A DNA stretch of 64,000 nucleotides from Enterococcus saigonensis (GTDB taxonomy: Bacteria; Bacillota; Bacilli; Lactobacillales; Enterococcaceae). Position 1 is the stretch's first letter; every line of letters begins with the position of its first letter. Below the pieces are notes generated by a model that saw nothing but the letters and a program-made list of their open reading frames with translations, had not been told where the DNA came from and ran no database searches. The position numbers were made by a program, and so were the translations under genes. This document shows, piece by piece, positions 42,997-51,700 of the stretch. The DNA lies in the NCBI RefSeq assembly GCF_011397115.1, contig NZ_AP022822.1, positions 727,001-791,000 on the forward strand. The letters run 5' to 3'.

Positions 42997-44703
42997 ATGG
43001 ATTTAGTTATTGCAGAAAAACCAAGTGTAGCTATATCAATTGCAAAGGTGATAGGAGCTACAAAAAAGAAAGATGGATACTATGAGGGAAGTGGATATAG
43101 GGTATCATGGTGCGTAGGTCATCTGATTCAGATGGCAAATCCCGATAGCTATGATGAAAAGTATGCTAAGTGGAATATGGAAGATTTACCGATTGTTCCA
43201 AGTGAGTATAAGTATGAGGTTTCAAAATCTACTAAGAAACAATTTAGTGTCTTGAAGAAACTATTGAATGATAAAGAAATAGAGAATGTAATAAATGCTT
43301 GTGATGCTGGTCGTGAAGGAGAAAGCATTTTTAGACTTGTCTATAATCAAGCAAATTGTAAAAAGAAGATGAAACGACTTTGGATTTCATCAATGGAAGA
43401 TAGTGCAATTAAAGATGGTTTCAATAACTTAAAAGATGGAAGTTACTACGATGATTTATTTGAATCCGCCAAGGCAAGAGCGATTGCAGATTGGCTAGTC
43501 GGGATGAATATTAGTAGGCTTTATTCTTGCCTGTATAAGCAAAATTATAGTGTGGGAAGAGTACAAACACCTACACTTGCAATGATTGTAAATAGGGATG
43601 ATGAAATCAGTAATTTCAAGAAAGAAAAATATTATACAGTTGAGCTTTCTTTAGATAAATTTTCACTTTCTACAGACAGAATTGATGACAAGACTACCAC
43701 AGAGCAGCTTATCAATTTAGTAGGTAATTCCATAGAAATTACTGATGTCTTTCAAAAAGAAAAGATAACAAAACCTGAGTTACCTTTTGACCTTACAACA
43801 CTTCAAAGAGAATGCAACAAGTATTTTGGATATAGTGCGAAACAGACACTTGATTATGCTCAAAGTCTTTATGAGAAGAAGTTTATAACATATCCAAGAA
43901 CTGATAGTAGATGCCTGACTGAAGATATGATTACAAGCGTCATTAATAATATCTTAGGCAAGAATGACTTTGATACTGAAAGAATTAAGATAGTGTTTAA
44001 TTCTAAAAAAGTTACGGATCACCATGCGATTATACCAACAATCAGCTCATTAAAAGAAGATATTTCAACTCTTCCAGAAAGTGAAGCAAAGGTATATAGA
44101 CTTATAACAAATAAACTTCACGCAAGTGTTGGATACCCTTTAGTAGAAAATACTACAAAAATTGTTGCTGAGTTTGATGGTTTTGAATTTAGTAGTAGTG
44201 GCAAAGTGATTATTGATGAGGGATTCACTAAGTATTTAAAAGAATATAAAACTAAGAAAACTGAAGATACATTACTACCAGGTGTAAAGGTAGGCGAAGT
44301 ATTTGAGATAAGAAATAAAGAAGTAAAAGAGAAATATACATCACCACCTAAGCATTTTACGGAAGATACACTTTTAAAGGCTATGGAAGTAGCGGGTAAT
44401 GACGCCTTAGAAAAAGGCATTGAGGTAGAAAGAAAAGGACTTGGTACACCGGCAACTCGTGCAGGTATTATTGAAAACTTGATTTTCAAAGGTTTTATCG
44501 AAAGAGATAAAAAGAATCTAATTGCAACCAATAAAGGAATTAGTTTGGTGACTATTGTTTCAGATACTCTTAAATCGGCAGAAACTACTGCTGAATGGGA
44601 AATGAAACTATCTGATATTGCTAATGGAAAGGCGAATAAGGATGATTTCTTAAAATGTATTGAGAATGAAATAAGAGAAACAGTAGGGATATATCGTAAA
44701 TAA
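42997..44703 (+). CDS. topB: DNA topoisomerase III (type IA)
   Basis: This 568-residue topoisomerase has an N-terminal TOPRIM (VIAEKPSVAISIAKVIGA, ACDAGREGESIF) and the catalytic tyrosine in FITYPRTDSR near residue 300. The GMNISRLYS and VGRVQTPTLA motifs are present. It is shorter than chromosomal TopB because it lacks C-terminal zinc fingers, as is common in ICE copies. It relaxes DNA during element replication or transfer. Confidence 0.92.
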   Translation: MDLVIAEKPSVAISIAKVIGATKKKDGYYEGSGYRVSWCVGHLIQMANPDSYDEKYAKWNMEDLPIVPSEYKYEVSKSTKKQFSVLKKLLNDKEIENVINACDAGREGESIFRLVYNQANCKKKMKRLWISSMEDSAIKDGFNNLKDGSYYDDLFESAKARAIADWLVGMNISRLYSCLYKQNYSVGRVQTPTLAMIVNRDDEISNFKKEKYYTVELSLDKFSLSTDRIDDKTTTEQLINLVGNSIEITDVFQKEKITKPELPFDLTTLQRECNKYFGYSAKQTLDYAQSLYEKKFITYPRTDSRCLTEDMITSVINNILGKNDFDTERIKIVFNSKKVTDHHAIIPTISSLKEDISTLPESEAKVYRLITNKLHASVGYPLVENTTKIVAEFDGFEFSSSGKVIIDEGFTKYLKEYKTKKTEDTLLPGVKVGEVFEIRNKEVKEKYTSPPKHFTEDTLLKAMEVAGNDALEKGIEVERKGLGTPATRAGIIENLIFKGFIERDKKNLIATNKGISLVTIVSDTLKSAETTAEWEMKLSDIANGKANKDDFLKCIENEIRETVGIYRK

Positions 44704-44710
44704 TTTTTGG

Positions 44711-44745
44711 GGGAATGAGAGCTAATCTTGTTCCCTTATTTTATT
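44711..44745 (+). terminator. Hairpin between topB and the DNA methyltransferase gene
   Basis: A 10-bp RNA stem (GGGAATGAGA / TCTTGTTCCC, two G-T pairs) with loop GCTAA is followed by TTATTTTATT. It stands directly before the next ribosome binding site. Confidence 0.6.
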
Positions 44746-44758
44746 GGAGGTGATTAAA

Positions 44759-45706
44759 ATAGATGAGCTAAATGTATTAGAACTGTTTGGTGGTATAGGT
44801 GCCATTAGAAAAGCTTTAATAAGGCAAAAAATATCTCATAAGACGGTGGATTATGTAGAGATAGATAAGAATTGTGTTAAAAGTTATAATGCACTTTATG
44901 GCGAAGAATTTGAGCCTAAGAGTATAGTAGATTATCATCCGCCAGATGAAAAAATAGATTTACTAATGCATGGTAGTCCATGTCAAGATTTTAGTCGAAG
45001 TGGCTTAAAGAAAGGTGGCACAAAAGGTAGCGGTACAAGAAGTAGTCTTCTTTTTGAAACAATACGAATAATAGAAGAAATGAATATAAAGCCCAAGGTT
45101 GTGCTTTGGGAAAATGTAAAGGGAGTTCTCGATAGAAATTTGAGAACTTCCTTTTTTCATTACTTAAAAGAAATGGAGAGACTAGGATATGAGAACAAAT
45201 ATGAAATTCTAAATGCTATGGAGTTTGGAATACCACAGAAAAGAGAGCGTATCTTTGTTGTAAGCATCTTGGGGAATAATTCTTTTGATTTTGCCAAGCT
45301 CGAAAAAACACAAGCAAGGGATATATCTGAATTTCTTGAGAAAGACGCTTCAAATCTTTATGAAGTAAGGCAAGAGTCAATGCTTCGATATATAAGAGGA
45401 AAACCTAAGAATAATAATTTTAGAGGAAGACTTAAAGTGATAGATAAGTTTGCCTACACCATTTCCACCAAGCAAGTGCGTATTCCTAACTCAGGAATTA
45501 TTGATTTAAGTAATGGTAAATATAGATATTTAACTGAGCGAGAGTGTTTTAGACTTATGGGATTTGATGATGAAAACTTTAATAGGCTAAAAGCTATTTA
45601 TCCAGGAAGAAAAGGGAAATTATCGTCAATACTATATAAACAAGCTGGAAATAGCATTGTCGTGAATGTGTTAGAAGCAATATTAAGAGAAATTTTGAAG
45701 AACTAG
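44759..45706 (+). CDS. C5-cytosine DNA methyltransferase of the ICE backbone
   Basis: This roughly 315-residue C5 methyltransferase has motif I LELFGGIGAIRKAL, motif IV GSPCQDFS with the catalytic Cys, motif VI WENVKG, motif VIII QKRERIFV and motif X QAGNSIVV. Its recognition sequence cannot be told. The start is odd: the only strong ribosome binding site (TTGGAGGTGAT, 44744-44754) is followed at normal spacing by ATA (44759), not ATG/GTG/TTG. In-frame TTG 44744 and GTG 44750 lie within the Shine-Dalgarno itself. It probably protects the ICE from host restriction. Confidence 0.85.
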   Translation: MDELNVLELFGGIGAIRKALIRQKISHKTVDYVEIDKNCVKSYNALYGEEFEPKSIVDYHPPDEKIDLLMHGSPCQDFSRSGLKKGGTKGSGTRSSLLFETIRIIEEMNIKPKVVLWENVKGVLDRNLRTSFFHYLKEMERLGYENKYEILNAMEFGIPQKRERIFVVSILGNNSFDFAKLEKTQARDISEFLEKDASNLYEVRQESMLRYIRGKPKNNNFRGRLKVIDKFAYTISTKQVRIPNSGIIDLSNGKYRYLTERECFRLMGFDDENFNRLKAIYPGRKGKLSSILYKQAGNSIVVNVLEAILREILKN

Positions 45707-45715
45707 GAGGTAAAG

Positions 45716-48700
45716 ATGAGGACGAATGATTTTTACAACATAATTGAGCTTGTAAAAAGAGATGTTTTAGATAGTGAAAGAGAATATCTAAAACTCTTAA
45801 AGGTCATTGGAAATAATCAAAGATATGACTTTTTAAGTCAACTTAGTATCTATGATAAAAATCCCAATGCAACTGCTTGTGCAAGCTTTGATATGTGGAG
45901 AGAAAGATTTAATCGAACTGTTATGAGAGGGCAAAAAGGGATACCTATTCTAAATGACAGTAATGCTTTCCAAAAGGTAGGATATATCTTCGATATTAGT
46001 CAGACGGTATCGATGGATAGAAATGTTAATGAAGTGGAACTATGGTCTTTTGATAGAGAAAAGCATGAAAATGCATTAAAAGATATGATTGAGCTGCAAG
46101 GGTATGATTCAAGTGAAAACCTATCAGAGAATCTATATTCTCTTAGCAGAATATACGCAGATGAAAGCATATATGAGCTTGCAAATAATCTGAGGATTGC
46201 TGATGAAGATAGAAACTCATTTATAAATTTTATGAGAAATTCTATTAGCTTTGCAATTTCAAATAGATTTAATCTGGATTATCATATTCCAATGGATAAC
46301 TTACAAGAAAATTTTAAGTACCTAGATAGAATTTCTTTAATGAGTGTTGGTAACTGTATTTCCAATGCTTGTAGCAATATTATTGAAGCTACGATGGTTA
46401 GAACAAGAAATTTATCTGTGGGTAGAGACCTGACAAAGAGTATAGGTGCCGATTATAATAAGCTTAATGAAAATAATAAAGAATTAGGAGGTATGGCGAA
46501 TGCTATTCGATCAAATGACGAAAGAGATGATAATGACGGAAACCGAATTTTCAGAGCTGGAGAATACAGACGAGATAATTTTGATAATCAAGGAGAAGAC
46601 TTTGAACAAACTGGAGGAAGAGAAGAAATTCATGGAAGAATTTCCGAATCCAATTTACGCAGTGATGAGATTGGACTTTCTAACAGAGAGCAGCGAGGAG
46701 AAACACTATCAAATGCTAATAGACCTTTACAAAGAGAAGAGCCTAGTGAAACACTTGATGGAAGTTCAAAAGAGAGCCATAGACTTTATGAGGAAGGAAA
46801 AGCCGAATATGATGGAAGCTTGGAAAATAGAGAGCGAAACGAATCCAAAATACAAGGCAATGATTTCAGCCTTGAAAGAGATGACAATCAAGGAAATAGT
46901 GGAAGCTTAGAAAATAGCATTGAAAAAACAAACGAGGGAGCAGAAAATGCTTCCTTTTTCTATTCTAAAGAAGATCCATACAATTTAATGACTGATGAAA
47001 TGCTTGAGCGTGTTCCAAAACTTTATGACCAAGAACACACTGATCTGGCAGATACTCAGGTTCATGCAGCATATATCATTCCATTTAGAAGCAATTGGAC
47101 ATGGTATATGACGGAATATGATAGGGAAACAGGAGATGCATTTGGTCTTGCTTTAGGAATTGAACCAGAGTGGGGATATTTTAACATCCGTGAGCTTGAA
47201 GAACTAAATGCTCAAAGACTTATTTTAGAAGATTTCCCAAAGACTTTTAGAGAGCTTAAAGACAGAGAATTAAAAAAGCAGATGGATGAACATGAACTTC
47301 AAATGGTATTTAATGGAGAACTTAGTTTTGAAAATGAGGTAATTCCTAAAGAAGCTACCAGTAAAATAACAGATGAATTTGAAGAAGAATTAAGTCCTAA
47401 TTTTGCTGAAGAAGTTGGCTCTATTATGGAAGAATACGAAGTCCCAAGAGATGTTGCAATTAGCAGACTTGCCACTAGTAAATTAGAAGAAGCTCTTCAA
47501 GGAACAAACATTGGGATTGATGATTTTAATTTTGAACAATTAGAACAGATTATGAGTGCTATAAAAGAGTATGACTTTTATGGAAATGAAATTACTGAGA
47601 TTGCAGATCCTAAACTTCCTGTATGGAAGATGGAACATTTAAAATGGCTTATTGATGATTGGAACAAAGGTCTGGATGGTGTTACATCAGAAAAGATAAA
47701 ATATCTGAAAGAGTTAGACATTGAACTTGCTAAGTTTAATGTGCTTAAAGGTTATCTAATGAATGATGAAGTAAGCATAAGTCAAATTGAAGAATTTAAG
47801 GATAACATTGACTTTGTTACGATGAGTGAGTTTGTTGATAGTCTTAAAGATTACGCATATAACAATCAGAATGAGAAAGTAGCAGTTAAAGTCGGCAATG
47901 AATTTATACTTGCAAGTAAACAAGATAGCTTTGCCATCAGCCTTGAAGAGACTGGAAGAAAAGTGAAAGTTGAAAGAATAGAGTATCCACTTCATCGTGG
48001 CACTACTTTTAAGGAAAGTACGAAAGTCGATAAGCTCATTGATAGCGGAAAATATAAGGCTCTTGAAATTTCTGAATATGCTTTAGATGAAAAAGAAGCT
48101 GAAAATACGCAAATGAAAGAGCCACAAACAAGGCAGGAAACACTTTTTGATTATCTAAACCAAGCGGATAGTAATGTAGATAATATCAATGAAAAGCCCC
48201 TTGATTTATCCATCGGAAAAACTGTATATATGGATCACGAAGCATATAGGATTGATTCAGAGATTACTTTTAATAACATTTTACAAAAGAATGATTTAAG
48301 ACTTGCACCACTTAGAAAAGGTAACTTTATGATGCCGATTGTGAGTTTTGCTGATGATAAGGAGCTTTTAGAAAAAATCTCTTTTGATAGACCAAAACTT
48401 ATGGTTGGAGATGAAGTTCAATATAAGAATAAGGACTTTACCATTACAAGATTTGATGACACGGGAAAGGGTCTAAAGACAGTAACCATAAAGGATAATG
48501 TGGAATATCTTGGCGGAATGATTACAGGTTCAGAAGTTATTGCCTACAGACAAGATAGCGATTTAGATAGACTTTTCGGTTTAGAAGAAACAACAAGAAT
48601 TAGTGAAAAGACAAAAGCTTCAAACTTTAAAATCACAAAAGAAACACTACCTGAAAAGTTGTCGCCAAGTGAGAGGTTAAACAATAATCTTGAAGCAATC

Positions 48701-51700
48701 TCTATGCTTAACAGAGTGGAGAGCGGAGAACTAGAGCTTGATATTACAGCTCAGGAAGTTTTAGCAAAATATGTAGGTTGGGGTGGACTATCTGATGTCT
48801 TTGATGAAAGTAAAGACGGTCAATGGAAAGAAGCAAGAGCTTTCTTAAAAGAAAACTTAACATTACCAGAATATGAGACTGCTAAGGAATCTACATTAAC
48901 AGCTTTTTATACGCCTAAAATTATAATTGATGGAGTATATAAGACACTTTCAGAAATGGGATTTAAGAATGGAAATATTTTAGAACCATCGATGGGCGTA
49001 GGTAATTTTATCGGTAATCTTCCAGATGAAATGAGCAAGTCAAAGTTTTATGGCATTGAGCTTGATTCTGTTAGTGGTAGAATTGCAAAACTTCTTTATC
49101 CTGAAAGTGATGTGCAAGTTAAAGGCTTTGAAGAGACAAGTTTTTCAAATAACTTCTTTGATGTAGCAATTGGTAATGTTCCGTTTGGCGAATTTAAGGT
49201 TAATGATAGGGAATACAATCGTAATAACTTTCTAATTCATGACTATTTCTTTGCTAAATCTATTGATAAGGTGAGAAATGGTGGTGTTATAGCATTTGTC
49301 ACATCATCTGGAACTATGGATAAGAAAGACGAAAGTATCCGTAAATATATAAATGCAAGAGCAGAATTTTTAGGTGCAATAAGACTTCCTAACGATACCT
49401 TTAAGGGTGTTGCCGGTACAGAAGTAACTTCAGATATTATATTCCTGAAGAAAAGAGATAGTGTACTTGAGCGTGATGATGACTGGGTTCATTTAGCGGA
49501 AGATGAAAATGGTCTTGTATATAATAAATATTTTGTAGACCATCCAGAACAAGTTCTTGGAAACATGAGAGAAGTAAGTGGAAGATTTGGAAAAACTCTT
49601 ACTTGTGAGCCAATAGCATTTTTACCTCATGAAATAAATACGTCTTCTTTAAAAGATCGTATTGAAGCTGCAGGTGAAAGAATATCAAAAGATGCGAAGT
49701 ATGAAGAGATAGAGTTATTAGATGATGAAGTAACAGCAATCCCAGCAACAGATGATGTAAAAAACTTTTCCTACGCAATCATAGATGAGGAGGTATATTA
49801 CAGGGAAAATTCACTTTTTGTTAAGAAAGAAGTATCGGACAAAAACAAGGAAAAGATTAAGGATTATCTCGAATTAAATGACGCACTAAAGGATGTAATA
49901 TACAAGCAAAAAGAAGATTTTAGTGAAGCTGAAATTAAAGAGTCTCAGGATAAATTAAACGCTGTTTATGATAACTTTTCTAAGAAACATGGTTTTGTTA
50001 ATAATTTAAGTAACACCAGAGCTTTAAGAGAGGATAGTAACTTCCCACTGGTATCTTCTATCGAGATACTTGATGAAGAAGAAAACTTCAAGGCAAAAGG
50101 CGATATTTTTTCTAAACGAACTATCACAAAAGCGAAAGTTATTGACCATGTGGATTCTTCACTTGAAGCATTGGTACTATCTATTTCACAAAAAGGTTAT
50201 GTAGATTTTGATTACATGACAAATCTAACGGATAAGGATAGAAACACTCTTATAGAAGAACTTAGAGGAGAAATCTTTTTAAACATTAGGGAAGAGAATG
50301 TTAGTTTTAATCAGAAGCTTTCTTTTGACTTGGGAGATGGGGATTTACCATTTGCTTGTAGCGATGAAACTAACTCCTTTAAGTATACCTATGTAACGAA
50401 AGATGAATACTTAAGTGGAAATATTAGAGAAAAAATAGGTGTTGTAGATAGCTATATCAATAGGTTGCGACAAGCAGAACGAATACTTTCAGAAGAAAGT
50501 GAAAACGAAAGGGAAACACTTGTAAACGAACTAAGCAGACTGGAATATCAAAAAGCAGAACTTCAAAGAGTAATGCCAAAAGAACTTGAAGCCAGTGAAA
50601 TCAATGTAAGGCTTGGTGCAACATGGATTCCACCTAAAGATATTGAAAGATTCATATTTGAAACATTAAAAACTCCAGGATATGCAAGATGGGATATTAA
50701 AGTCAAATTTTCACATTTAACCAGTGAATGGAATGTTGAGGGTAAGAGCAAAGACAGGGGAAATGACCTAGCAGAAATGACTTATGGCACAAACAGAGTA
50801 AGTGCCTATAAGCTTATTGAAGATGCTTTAAACCTAAAAGAAACAAAGGTGTTTGACCAAATTATTAATCTAGATGGTTCAAAGACTTCGGTACTAAATA
50901 AAAAAGAAACTATGCTTGCAGGACAGAAACAAGAGCTTATAAAAGAAGAGTTTAAGAATTGGATATTTAACGATCAGGATAGAAGAAATAGACTTGTAAA
51001 AGCCTATAATGAAAAATTTAATTCTATTCGTAATCGAGAATATGACGGATCTAATTTAAGTTTTGATGGAATGAGTACAGATATTTCGCTTCGCCCACAT
51101 CAAAAGAACGCAATTGCAAGAATACTTTATGGTGGTAATAGCTTGCTTGCCCATGTAGTAGGAGCCGGCAAGACTTTTGAAATGGTGGCAAGCTCAATGG
51201 AAGCAAAGAAACTTGGAATGTGTACTAAGTCATTATTTGTTGTGCCAAATCATCTTACAGGGCAAATTGGTCGTGAATTTATGCAACTATACCCATCAGC
51301 TAATATTATGGTGGCTGATAAAAAAGACTTTGAGCCAAAGAATCGAAAGAGATTTATAGGGAAAATTGCAACAGGTGAATATGATGCAGTTATTATTGGG
51401 CATAGTCAGTTTGAAAAAATTCCAATGTCTAAGGAATATCAACAAAAGCACATTCAAGACCAGATTGATGAGATTATCAATTATGTAGAAGAGTATAAGC
51501 ATGACAGAAATCAAAATTTTACAGTAAAAGAGCTTCAAAAGACCAGAAAAAAACTAGAAACAAGACTTGAAAAGTTAAATGATGATTTCAAAAAGGATGA
51601 TGTTATTACTTTTGAAGAGCTTGGCGTAGATAAGCTGATTGTTGATGAAGCTCATAATTATAAGAACCTATATCTTTATACAAAAATGAGAAATGTTGCA

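Noticed and set aside
51177..51538. Small ORFs in other frames within the helicase ATPase domain
   Set aside because: They lack ribosome binding sites and protein-like sequence, unlike the 46500-46910 ORF, and sit under a strongly constrained domain.
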